DNA of 64,000 nucleotides from Thalassobaculum sp965228445. GTDB lineage: Bacteria; Pseudomonadota; Alphaproteobacteria; Thalassobaculales; Thalassobaculaceae. Numbering within the stretch: the first letter of the stretch is position 1; the number at the start of each line of letters is the position of its first letter. The notes below the pieces were generated by a model that worked only from the letters and a program-made list of their open reading frames with translations, was not told the origin of the DNA and did not search any database. The stretch spans positions 1,922,001-1,986,000 of the forward strand of contig OZ245813.1 in NCBI GenBank assembly GCA_965228445.1, in the 5' to 3' direction. A program made the position numbers and the translations under genes. This document shows positions 41,919 to 50,131 of this stretch, in pieces.

Positions 41919-41944
41919 AGAAGTGGGAGAAAGAGCGGGAGCCC

Positions 41945-42706
41945 CTACTCCGCCGCCACCTCGACGCTGACCGAGCCGATGCCGGGGACCGTCACCGTGG
42001 CGGTCTCGCCGGCCTCGGCCGGGATCACGCCTACCCAGGAGCCGGTGATGATCACGTCGCCCTTCTTCAGGCCGCGGGCCGCCATCTCCGGGCCCCAGCC
42101 GGCCATGTGGTTGGCCAGCCAGGTCGGCAGCCGGTTCATGTCCTGGCCGGGATAGTTCGCCCCCGGCACCTCCACATGCACCGTGCCCATCTCGAAGATC
42201 ACCTTCAGGTCTTCCACAGCGACGCCGGTCGCCTTGCGGCCGACGGCGGAGACCACCGTGCCGCCATTCGCCTGGAAGTCGGCCATCGCGGCCAGCGGCG
42301 GGATGTCCGGCCAGTCGGCGAGGCGCGGCTCGACGATCTCGATGGCGGCGGCGAGGCCCTCCATCGCGTCCAGCACCTCGTCCTGGCTGAGGCCGTGGTC
42401 GCAGGCCAGGTCGCGGCCGACCACCATCGCCACTTCGGCCTCCAGCCAGAGCGGACGGGTACCGGTCGACACGATGCGGGTGTGGTCGCGGAACACCGTG
42501 CCGGTGGCGAGCGGTGCGGCCGTCGGCTCGCCCGTGCGGCCCGAGGCACCGACCTTGAAGCCGGCGACGCCGAGACCGAGGCCGCCCAGCGTCGCGACCT
42601 GGTCGGCGAAGGCGGCGGCGCGGTCGGCGGGAATCTCGGCGGGCAGCGCGATCCGGGTTGCGGTCTTGCGGGCGCCGATCATCGCGGCGGCGAACGGGCT
42701 GGTCAT
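41945..42706 (-). CDS. 2-oxo-pent-4-enoate hydratase-like protein (FAH/MhpD superfamily)
   Basis: A 253-residue member of the hydratase/decarboxylase branch of the FAH fold. PLWLEAEVAMVVGRDLACDH carries the metal-binding E-x-E, AAIEIVEPRLADW continues the metal site, and KKGDVIITGSWVGVIPAEAG is the closing motif. Such enzymes hydrate 2-hydroxypentadienoate-type products of aromatic meta-cleavage or act on related 2-oxo acids. GGGGAGGAG precedes the ATG. No other aromatic catabolic gene is adjacent, so the substrate is open. Confidence 0.85.
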   Translation of the reverse strand: MTSPFAAAMIGARKTATRIALPAEIPADRAAAFADQVATLGGLGLGVAGFKVGASGRTGEPTAAPLATGTVFRDHTRIVSTGTRPLWLEAEVAMVVGRDLACDHGLSQDEVLDAMEGLAAAIEIVEPRLADWPDIPPLAAMADFQANGGTVVSAVGRKATGVAVEDLKVIFEMGTVHVEVPGANYPGQDMNRLPTWLANHMAGWGPEMAARGLKKGDVIITGSWVGVIPAEAGETATVTVPGIGSVSVEVAAE

Positions 42707-42777
42707 CGTCTTCTCCTCCCCTGTGACGCCAAAGGCGTCTTATCAAAGTCATGACGCCGGACGGCGTCCGGTTCTCG

Positions 42778-43992
42778 CTACGACGCCAGACGGCGCAGTT
42801 CCGACCGGCAGGCCTCCGCGTCCGCGGCGAAGTCCCCCATGATCCACCAGGCCTCGACCCGGCGCAGCAATTCTCCGACCCGAGGCCCCGGCGCGATGCC
42901 GAGCCCGGTCACGTCGCCGCCGCCCAGCGGAAAGACCGGCGGCGTCCAGGACCGGGCAGTCTGAAGGTCGTCAGCCACATCCTCGCCGGTTTCCGCCGCG
43001 CGCAGCAATCGGGCATCGATGAACGACTCGGCCCCAAGACGATAGATTGCGGCGCGGCGGGCGAGATCGTCCGCCGGCGCATTGCCGGCCGTGGCCAGGG
43101 TAGTCGCCAGCCGCTTCGCTTCGGCATTGGAAAGCCTCAGCCGCTCGGCCACCGCCTCGCCCGCGTCCGGCTCCGCCACCAGAGCGGCCAGCCGGCGCAG
43201 CGGGTCCGCCGGCAGCCCGTGATCCCGCTCCAGCCCGATCAGCGCTACCGCCCGCCCGGCATCGACCGGCCCGTCCCACAGATGCCGCGCCACGCCGGTC
43301 TCCGCCATGGTGACCAGCACGTCGGCCGCGCGGGGGGCGATCAGCAGCCGGGACAGCTCCTTCCAGATCCGCTCGCCGGACAGCCGCGCCATGCTGGGCG
43401 CCAGGGCGGCGCAGGCGGCCAGCCCCTCGGCATCGAGACCCTCGCGGCCATAGGCGGCGTGGAAGCGGAAGAAGCGGAGGATCCGCAGCACGTCCTCGCG
43501 GATCCGGGTCTCTGGATCGCCGACGAAGCGGATGCGCCGGGCCCGGGCATCGGCGAGGCCGGCGCCGGTCGGGTCGTACAGCGCGCCGTCGGCGTCGAGA
43601 TAAAGGGCGTTCAGGGTGAAATCCCGGCGTGCGGCGTCCTCGGCCCAGTCGTCGGTGAAGGCGACCACGGCGCGGCGGCCGTCGGTCTCCACGTCCCGGC
43701 GCAGGGTGGTGACCTCCACCGGCTCGCGGTCGACCACGACGGTGATCGTGCCGTGCTCGATCCCGGTCGGCACCGCCTTCAGTCCGGCCGCTTCGCAGAG
43801 CTCAAGGGTCCGCCGGGGCATCGCGTCGGTGGCGATGTCGAAATCGGTCACCGGCAGGCCGAGCAGGTGGTTGCGCACCGCCCCGCCGACGAAGCGGCCC
43901 CGGTGCCCGCCCCCGGCCAGCACCGACAGCACGGCCGATGCCGCCGGATGGCGCATCCACTCGGCGACGGCGATGGTCTCGGCCGGTTTCAT
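42778..43992 (-). CDS. CCA-adding tRNA nucleotidyltransferase
   Basis: A 404-residue class II nucleotidyltransferase of the PcnB/CCA family, which adds or repairs the 3' CCA of tRNA. RFVGGAVRNHLLGLPVTDFD is the catalytic motif with the DxD pair (TDFDIAT), RRDFTLNALYLDADG and DPETRIREDVLRILRFFRFH are the following landmarks. The C-terminal 200 residues are the helical tRNA-binding body. It is the last gene of a minus-strand run DUF1285 - NUDIX - CCA enzyme and starts 24 bp after the NUDIX stop. Confidence 0.92.
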   Translation of the reverse strand: MKPAETIAVAEWMRHPAASAVLSVLAGGGHRGRFVGGAVRNHLLGLPVTDFDIATDAMPRRTLELCEAAGLKAVPTGIEHGTITVVVDREPVEVTTLRRDVETDGRRAVVAFTDDWAEDAARRDFTLNALYLDADGALYDPTGAGLADARARRIRFVGDPETRIREDVLRILRFFRFHAAYGREGLDAEGLAACAALAPSMARLSGERIWKELSRLLIAPRAADVLVTMAETGVARHLWDGPVDAGRAVALIGLERDHGLPADPLRRLAALVAEPDAGEAVAERLRLSNAEAKRLATTLATAGNAPADDLARRAAIYRLGAESFIDARLLRAAETGEDVADDLQTARSWTPPVFPLGGGDVTGLGIAPGPRVGELLRRVEAWWIMGDFAADAEACRSELRRLAS

Positions 43993-44016
43993 GGGCCCGG
44001 TCTCATCGGTTGGCGC

Positions 44017-44691
44017 TCAGCGTGCCGGGGCGGCGTGCATGACGTCGGACAGGTTCACCAGCATGCCGGCCGTCGCCCCCCAGATGTAATAATGCTCGTA
44101 GGGCAGCACGAAGAAATGCCGGGTGGCACCCTGCCAGGTCCGGCTGTGCCGCTCCTGGTTGGCGCGGTCGAGCAGGAAGGACAGCGGCACCTCGAAGATC
44201 TCCGCCACCTCCACCGGGCAGGCGGTGAGGTCCAGCGGCGGCTTCAGGAAGCCGATGATCGGGGTCACCGAATAGCCGGTGCGGGTGACGTAGGTGTCGA
44301 GCCGGCCGACGATCTCGACCTGGCCGCGGTCCAGGCCGATCTCCTCCTCGCTCTCGCGCAGGGCGGTGTCGATGTGGCTCGCGTCGTCCTCTTCGACCCG
44401 GCCGCCGGGGAAACTGATCTGGCCCTTGTGCACCGGCAGATCGTCGGAGCGCCGGGTCAGCAGGATCGTCAGGTGCCCGTCGCGCTGCACCACCGGCACC
44501 AGCACCGCGGCCTGGCGCGGGTCGCGCGGCACCTCCATGCCCGGGTTCAGGTCGTGGTCGCCGCGATAGTGGATGATCGGGGACACCGCATGGGGCAGGC
44601 CGTCGGTCAGCCGCCCCTTGGCCGCGCCCAGGAACTGGCGGCGGAACGCCTCATGGCTATCGGGAATATCCAGTTGTGCTGCGTCGCTCAC
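44017..44691 (-). CDS. NUDIX hydrolase, CoA pyrophosphatase-like
   Basis: A 224-residue protein with the NUDIX box GGRVEEDDASHIDTALRESEEEIGL in two parts (GGRVEEDDASH, then ALRESEEEIGL) and, before it, LLTRRSDDLPVHKGQISFPG, the UPF0035-type signature of CoA pyrophosphatases such as NudL. It would cleave CoA or a related nucleotide. It starts at GTG 44691, which overlaps the stop of the DUF1285 gene as GTGA, so the two are translationally coupled. Confidence 0.9.
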   Translation of the reverse strand: MSDAAQLDIPDSHEAFRRQFLGAAKGRLTDGLPHAVSPIIHYRGDHDLNPGMEVPRDPRQAAVLVPVVQRDGHLTILLTRRSDDLPVHKGQISFPGGRVEEDDASHIDTALRESEEEIGLDRGQVEIVGRLDTYVTRTGYSVTPIIGFLKPPLDLTACPVEVAEIFEVPLSFLLDRANQERHSRTWQGATRHFFVLPYEHYYIWGATAGMLVNLSDVMHAAPAR

Positions 44692-45317
44692 TCGGCCCTG
44701 CCCAGAGGAAAGAACTCCCCCCCACTCCATACACCGAGATCGGGCGAGCCGTCCCCGCGCTCCACCGCCATCTCGGCCAGCCGGTAGTAGGTCGCCCGGT
44801 TGATCAGCGCTTCCAGCCCGTCGCGCACCATCACATAGGGGGCCGGCTCGCCGGTCTCGCGGTCGATATCGAGACGAATCGGATGCTCCGGCCCGGCGAC
44901 CACGGTTTCGTCAAGATTGGTGCGGAAAGTCAGGCTGGCTTCCGGTCCGGCGGACTCGCCATCCGGCGTCAGGTCGACGTCGACGGCGACGAAGGGCGCA
45001 TCGTCCACATGGATGATCCCGCGTTCGACCGGGGTGACGAGCCAGTACCGGCCCTCGTCGTCGCGGCGCAGGACGGTGGCGAACAGTTTGACGAGAGGCA
45101 GGCGTTGGATCGGCGAGTTCAGATAGTACCAGGTCCCGTCCCGGCCGATGCGGAGCCCGAATTCGCGGGGCCGGTCGGAACCGGCCGTGTCGGAAACCGT
45201 GTCCGTGCCGCTACACGTTTCGTTGTGATCGTCGGAAGGCCCCTTGTGCGCAGCCCCGGTCACGCTACGCTCAATATCATGGATGGACCGAACGCTGTCT
45301 TGCCCCATGTCTCTCAT
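44688..45317 (-). CDS. DUF1285 family protein
   Basis: A 209-residue protein whose core (FGLRIGRDGTWYYLNSPIQR, then LVTPVERGIIHVDDAPFVAV, then NRATYYRLAEMA) matches DUF1285. Its N-terminal 50 residues are polar and probably disordered. The biochemical role is unknown. It is divergent from moxR with a 119-bp gap and coupled to the NUDIX gene downstream. A second ATG three codons in (45308) could be the true start. Confidence 0.9.
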   Translation of the reverse strand: MRDMGQDSVRSIHDIERSVTGAAHKGPSDDHNETCSGTDTVSDTAGSDRPREFGLRIGRDGTWYYLNSPIQRLPLVKLFATVLRRDDEGRYWLVTPVERGIIHVDDAPFVAVDVDLTPDGESAGPEASLTFRTNLDETVVAGPEHPIRLDIDRETGEPAPYVMVRDGLEALINRATYYRLAEMAVERGDGSPDLGVWSGGEFFPLGRAE

Positions 45318-45436
45318 GTCCGCTTCTGGCGTGCATCGACCCGGCCGCGTTCGTCGTTGATCGTTCCAGACGCCGCGGCCCGGTTCGGGTCGGACGCGAT
45401 CGGAAGCCGCGCCCCTGCAAAGGAAATATAGCCGCG

Positions 45437-46465
45437 ATGAGCGATACCACCACCCTTGACCCCCGAGCGAACGGTATTCCCAAGGACGGCGCCGCCTTCA
45501 TCCGGGAGATCGAAACGCTCGCCGACACCCTCACCACCGTGCGCGGCGGCGTGGGCAAGATCATCTTCGGCCAGCAGGATGTGGTCGACCAGACGCTGGT
45601 CACGGTCCTGGCCGGTGGGCACGCCCTGCTGATCGGCGTGCCGGGGCTCGCCAAGACCCGGCTGGTCGAGACGCTCGGCATCGTCCTCGGTCTCGACGAC
45701 AAGCGCATCCAGTGCACGCCGGACCTGATGCCCTCGGACATCTTGGGCTCGGAAATCCTGGACGAGGACGCCAGCGGCAAGCGCAGCTTCCGCTTCGTCG
45801 AGGGGCCGGTCTTCGCCCAGCTTCTGATGGCGGACGAGATCAACCGCGCCAGCCCGCGCACCCAGTCGGCCCTGCTCCAGGCGATGCAGGAGCACAGCAT
45901 CTCCGTCGCCGGACAGACCCACGCGCTGCCCAGCCCGTTCCACGTGCTGGCGACCCAGAACCCGCTGGAGCAGGAGGGGACCTACCCCCTGCCGGAAGCC
46001 CAGCTCGACCGTTTCCTGCTGCAGGTCAGCGTCGGCTATCCGGACATCGATGCCGAGCGGGCGATGCTGCTGGCGACGACCGGGGCGGACGAGGACAAGC
46101 CGAAGCAGGTGCTGAGTGCGGCCGACCTGCTGCGGGCCCAGAAGCTCCTGCGCTACCTGCCGGTGGGCGAGAGCCTGGTGGAGGCGATCCTCGGCATCGT
46201 GCGCTCGGGCCGTCCCGACAGCAGCGAGATCGAGGCGGTGCGCCGTCACGTCTCCTGGGGACCGGGACCGCGGGCCAGCCAGGCGCTCATGCTGGCGATC
46301 CGCGCCCGCGCGGTGCTGGACGGCCGGCTTGCGCCGTCGATCGACGACGTGCTGGAACTGGCCTATCCGGTGCTGCGTCACCGCATGGCTCTCAATTTCG
46401 CCGCCCGGGCCGAGGGGGTGTCGCTGGACTCTGTGATCGACAGTCTCTGCGCCCCCTACCGCTGA
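45437..46465 (+). CDS. MoxR-family AAA+ ATPase
   Basis: A 342-residue AAA+ chaperone-like ATPase. Walker A is GVPGLAKTRLVETLG, Walker B LLMADEINRASPRTQSALLQ, and sensor 1 VLATQNPLEQEGTYPLPEAQ, all typical of MoxR. MoxR proteins are thought to help insert metals or mature VWA-domain partners. It is the first gene of a four-gene plus-strand operon with tight spacing (10, 13 and 10 bp). Confidence 0.95.
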   Translation: MSDTTTLDPRANGIPKDGAAFIREIETLADTLTTVRGGVGKIIFGQQDVVDQTLVTVLAGGHALLIGVPGLAKTRLVETLGIVLGLDDKRIQCTPDLMPSDILGSEILDEDASGKRSFRFVEGPVFAQLLMADEINRASPRTQSALLQAMQEHSISVAGQTHALPSPFHVLATQNPLEQEGTYPLPEAQLDRFLLQVSVGYPDIDAERAMLLATTGADEDKPKQVLSAADLLRAQKLLRYLPVGESLVEAILGIVRSGRPDSSEIEAVRRHVSWGPGPRASQALMLAIRARAVLDGRLAPSIDDVLELAYPVLRHRMALNFAARAEGVSLDSVIDSLCAPYR

Positions 46466-46475
46466 CGGAGCCTTG

Positions 46476-47333
46476 ATGCGTCAACAGGCCCAGGACCTCG
46501 CTGCGACCCTTCCCCCGCTTCTGGTGGCGGCGCAGCGCGTGGCCCAGACGGTCGCGCCCGGCGCTCACGGGCGACGGCGGGCCGGGCTCGGCGACGATTT
46601 CTGGCAGTTCCGGCCGTATCAGCCGTTCGACTCTGTGCGCAGCATCGACTGGCGCCGCTCGGCCATGGGACAGACCACCTTCGTGCGGGAACGCGAGCAG
46701 TCGACGGCGCAGACCGTCTACCTCTGGCGCGACGCCTCGCCCTCCATGCGCTGGCGCTACGGCCGCAACCTGCCGGAAAAACGCGAACGGGCGGCCCTAC
46801 TCACCATGGCGCTCGCCGTCCTGCTGATCGAGGCGGGTGAGCGGGTCGGGCTGGTCGGCGAGCAGATCTCGCCGCGCAACGGCCGCCCGGCGCTGGAGCC
46901 GTTGGCCGCCCTGCTCTCGGTGACCTCCGACGCCGCCGGATCGCTGCCGGTCTACGAGCCGCTGCCCCGCCATGCGAGCGCCGTGCTGATCGGCGACCTG
47001 TTCGATCCCCTGAGCGAGATCGACGACCTGGTGAAGCGCTGGTCGGCCGAAGGCATCCGCGGGCACATCCTGCAGGTGACCGACCCGGCCGAGGAGAGCT
47101 TCCCGTTCCGCGGCCGGGTCCGGTTCGAAGGGCTGGAGCACGAGCTGCCGCAGCTGCTGGGCCGAGCCGAGCGGGTGGCCGACGACTATGCCGGCCGCTT
47201 CGCCGCCCACCGGGCCGGTCTGGAGGAGATCGCCCGCCGCGCCGGCTGGAGTTTCGCCACCCACACCACCGACCGACCGGCGGAGGCGGCGCTGCTCGCG
47301 CTCTACGCCGTGATCGCCCAGCGGCCGGACTGA
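46476..47333 (+). CDS. DUF58 (VWA-like) protein, MoxR partner
   Basis: A 285-residue DUF58 protein. FWQFRPYQPFDSVRSIDWRR is the family signature and DASPS (residues 86-90) is an intact metal-ion-dependent adhesion site of a VWA fold. It starts at the ATG at 46476, 10 bp after moxR. DUF58 proteins are almost always coded beside MoxR and are presumed to be its substrate or adaptor at the membrane. Confidence 0.92.
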   Translation: MRQQAQDLAATLPPLLVAAQRVAQTVAPGAHGRRRAGLGDDFWQFRPYQPFDSVRSIDWRRSAMGQTTFVREREQSTAQTVYLWRDASPSMRWRYGRNLPEKRERAALLTMALAVLLIEAGERVGLVGEQISPRNGRPALEPLAALLSVTSDAAGSLPVYEPLPRHASAVLIGDLFDPLSEIDDLVKRWSAEGIRGHILQVTDPAEESFPFRGRVRFEGLEHELPQLLGRAERVADDYAGRFAAHRAGLEEIARRAGWSFATHTTDRPAEAALLALYAVIAQRPD

Positions 47334-47346
47334 GGGGAGTGCCGCG

Positions 47347-50121
47347 ATGCTGACCCTCGGCCCCCTTGCCTTCGCCGTTCCCTGGGCGCTGGCCGCCCTC
47401 GCCGCCCTGCCGATCCTGTGGTGGCTGCTGCGGGTGATCCCGCCGGCGCCCAAACGGATCAGCTTCCCGGCGATCCGACTGCTGGAAGGGCTGAAGCCGG
47501 AGGAGGACACGCCGCATTCCACGCCCTGGTGGCTGCTGCTGCTGCGTCTGCTGATCGCCGCGCTGGTGATCCTGGCGATCGCCCGGCCGCTGATCCCCTC
47601 GGGCACCGCGATCCCCGCCGGCGGACCGATCCTGCTGGTGTTCGACGACGGCTGGTCCTCGGCCCGGGACTTCGAGGCGCGGCGCGACCGCGCCCTGCGC
47701 ATCCTCGATCAGGCCGAGCGCGAGAACCGCGCCGTCGCCCTGCTGACCACCGCGGACCCGCTGCCCGGCCAGCGCCGCGAGATCGACCTGTCCCCCGCCG
47801 GCGCCCTGCGCTCGACCCTCGGCGCGCTGCAGCCGAAGCCCTGGGGCCGCGGCCTGGAGGCGGTCGGCGCGGTGCTCGATGGCGCCAGCCTGGCGCCGGA
47901 CACCACCGTGGTCTGGCTGCGCGAGGCGATCGAAGCGCCGGGGGCGGAGGCCTTCGGTGCGCGGCTGGCGCAGATCGGCCCGGTGGTGGTGATCGACAGC
48001 GCCGATACCGGCCCGGTCTGGCTCGACGACCCCGATCCGGCCGAGCTGGCCCTGACGGCCGAGCTACGCCGCGGCACCGGTGTGGGCGAGCGGACCGTCG
48101 GTGTCCGCGCCATTGCCGAGGACGGCCGCGTGCTGACGCGCCAGAGCGCCCGCTTCGAGCCCGACGCCGACCAGCTCACGGTCGTGGTCGATCTGCCGAC
48201 CGAACTGCGCAACGACGTCGCCCGGCTGGAGGTCGAGGACGAGAACACCGCCGCCTCGGTGTTCCTGATGGACGAGCGCTACAAGCGCCGCCCCGTCGGC
48301 CTGGTGTCGGCCCGCGATTTCGAGGGGTCGCAGCCGCTGCTCGACGACCTGTACTACCTGGATCGCGCGCTCGATCCCTTCACCGAGGTGCGGCGGGGCG
48401 ACATCAACACGCTGCTGGAGCGCGACCTGGCGGTGATGGTCCTGGCCGATGCCGGCGGGCTCACCTTCGAGCAGCGCGAGCGGCTGGAGGGCTTCCTGGA
48501 GGCCGGCGGCGTGGTGCTGCGCTTTGCCGGCGAGCGGCTCGCCGCCTCCGGCGCCGACGAAGGCGCCGACACCCTGCTGCCGGTGCGGGTGCGCCGGGGC
48601 GACCGCACCCTGGGCGGCGCGCTGTCCTGGTCGCGGCCGGAACCGCTGGCCCCGTTCGATGCCGACAGCCCGTTCGCCGGTCTGGACGTGCCGGACGATG
48701 TGACCGTATCCCGCCAGGTCCTGGCCGAGCCGTCGATCGACCTCGGCGAGCGGACCTGGGCCCGGCTGCTCGACGGCACGCCGATCGTGACGGCCGAACG
48801 CCGGGGCGAAGGCTGGCTGATCCTGGTGCACACCACGGCCAACGCGGATTGGAGCAACCTGCCGCTGTCCGGCCTGTTCGTCGGCATGCTGCGCCGGATC
48901 GTGGCGCTGAGTCAGGGCATCGGCGGATCGAACGAGCGGGCGATGCCGCCCTACGCGCTGCTGGACGGGTTCGGTAGGCTCGGCGGACCGGTTTCCGGAA
49001 CCGAGCCCCTGCCCTCGGCGGCGGCGCGCGCCGAGCTGGGCATGCCGCCGATCGGGCCGCGCCACCCGCCGGGCTTCTACGGCGACGAGAGCGCCCGCGA
49101 GGCGCTGAACCTCGGACCGTCCCTGGACGGGGCGGTGCTGGCCTCGGGCGTGCCGGACGGGGCGGTCACCCAGCCGCTCGAGGCCGGTCGCGACACGGAG
49201 TTGCAGGGCTGGGCGCTCGCCCTGGCACTGCTGCTGGCCATCGTCGACACCCTGATCGGCCTCGCCCTGCGCGGACTGCTGACCGGCCGCTTCCTCGCCG
49301 CCGGCGGACGCGGTGCCGCCGGCCTCCTGCTCGCCGCCGCCCTGCTCGCCCCGGGCAGCGGTCAGGCGCAGCAGACGCCGCAGCCGGCCGACCCGGAAGC
49401 CTTCGCCCTGCAGGCCGCGGCCGAGATGCGGCTGGCCTATGTGCTGACCGGGGACACCTGGATCGACGGCATCAGCCATGACGGGCTGGCCGGTCTCAGC
49501 GACGAGTTGACCCGGCGCACGGCGGTCGAGCCGGCGCCGCCCTTCGGCGTCGATGTCGAGAGCGACGAGCTCGCCTTCTTCCCGATGCTCTACTGGCCGA
49601 TCACCCGCGAACAGCCCGAGCTGTCAGGGGCCGCAGTGGCGCGGGTGAACGAGTACATGCGCAACGGCGGCATCATCATCTTCGACACCCGCGACCATTA
49701 TGAGGTCACCGTGCCCGGCACGGCGGGCGGCTCCGGCCTGCGCCGGCTGGCCCAGCTCAGCCAGAGTCTCGACATCCCGCCCCTCGCCCCGGCCTCGGCG
49801 GACCACGTGCTGACCCGGGCGTTCTATCTGCTGGACGAGTTTCCCGGCCGCTATGTCGGAGGCACGGTCTGGCTGGAGGACGAGCGGGTGCGCTCGTCGG
49901 ATACCGAGGTCTCGCCGGTGATGGTCGGCAGCCACGACTGGGCCGGCGCCTGGGCGCGCGACCAGCAGGGCCGCCCCCGCTTCCCCGTCGTGCCCGGCGG
50001 CGAGTTGCAGCGCGAGATGGCGACCCGGTTCGGCATCAACCTCGTGATGTACGCCCTGACCGGCAACTACAAGGCGGATCAGGTTCACGTGCCGTCCATC
50101 CTGGAACGGCTGGGTCAGTGA
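47347..50121 (+). CDS. BatA-like / DUF4159 membrane protein
   Basis: A 924-residue protein. The N-terminus has two helices and the BatA-type signature (PWALAALAALPILWWLLRVI, then KRISFPAIRLLEGL). A VWA-like domain follows (about residues 95-280), but its metal site reads DDGWSS instead of DxSxS. A GATase/ThuA-like region (GLVSARDFEGSQPLLDDLYY) spans roughly 310-560. Further helices lie near 620-670, and the C-terminal DUF4159 domain (about 690-920) includes ELAFFPMLYWPITREQPELS and NGGIIIFDTRDHYE. The start follows GGGGAG. It is probably a membrane scaffold of the MoxR system. Confidence 0.9.
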   Translation: MLTLGPLAFAVPWALAALAALPILWWLLRVIPPAPKRISFPAIRLLEGLKPEEDTPHSTPWWLLLLRLLIAALVILAIARPLIPSGTAIPAGGPILLVFDDGWSSARDFEARRDRALRILDQAERENRAVALLTTADPLPGQRREIDLSPAGALRSTLGALQPKPWGRGLEAVGAVLDGASLAPDTTVVWLREAIEAPGAEAFGARLAQIGPVVVIDSADTGPVWLDDPDPAELALTAELRRGTGVGERTVGVRAIAEDGRVLTRQSARFEPDADQLTVVVDLPTELRNDVARLEVEDENTAASVFLMDERYKRRPVGLVSARDFEGSQPLLDDLYYLDRALDPFTEVRRGDINTLLERDLAVMVLADAGGLTFEQRERLEGFLEAGGVVLRFAGERLAASGADEGADTLLPVRVRRGDRTLGGALSWSRPEPLAPFDADSPFAGLDVPDDVTVSRQVLAEPSIDLGERTWARLLDGTPIVTAERRGEGWLILVHTTANADWSNLPLSGLFVGMLRRIVALSQGIGGSNERAMPPYALLDGFGRLGGPVSGTEPLPSAAARAELGMPPIGPRHPPGFYGDESAREALNLGPSLDGAVLASGVPDGAVTQPLEAGRDTELQGWALALALLLAIVDTLIGLALRGLLTGRFLAAGGRGAAGLLLAAALLAPGSGQAQQTPQPADPEAFALQAAAEMRLAYVLTGDTWIDGISHDGLAGLSDELTRRTAVEPAPPFGVDVESDELAFFPMLYWPITREQPELSGAAVARVNEYMRNGGIIIFDTRDHYEVTVPGTAGGSGLRRLAQLSQSLDIPPLAPASADHVLTRAFYLLDEFPGRYVGGTVWLEDERVRSSDTEVSPVMVGSHDWAGAWARDQQGRPRFPVVPGGELQREMATRFGINLVMYALTGNYKADQVHVPSILERLGQ

Positions 50122-50131
50122 GGCGGATGCG

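Larger units (their letters stand above)
41513..41944. other. Gene-free region upstream of the Gdx gene, with two repeat copies
   Basis: This 432-base gap separates the start of the Gdx gene from the end of the hydratase gene, both on the minus strand. It holds the Gdx leader (to about 41600) and two copies of a palindromic repeat of about 97 bp (41650-41746 and 41821-41918). No coding frame has convincing composition. Confidence 0.6.
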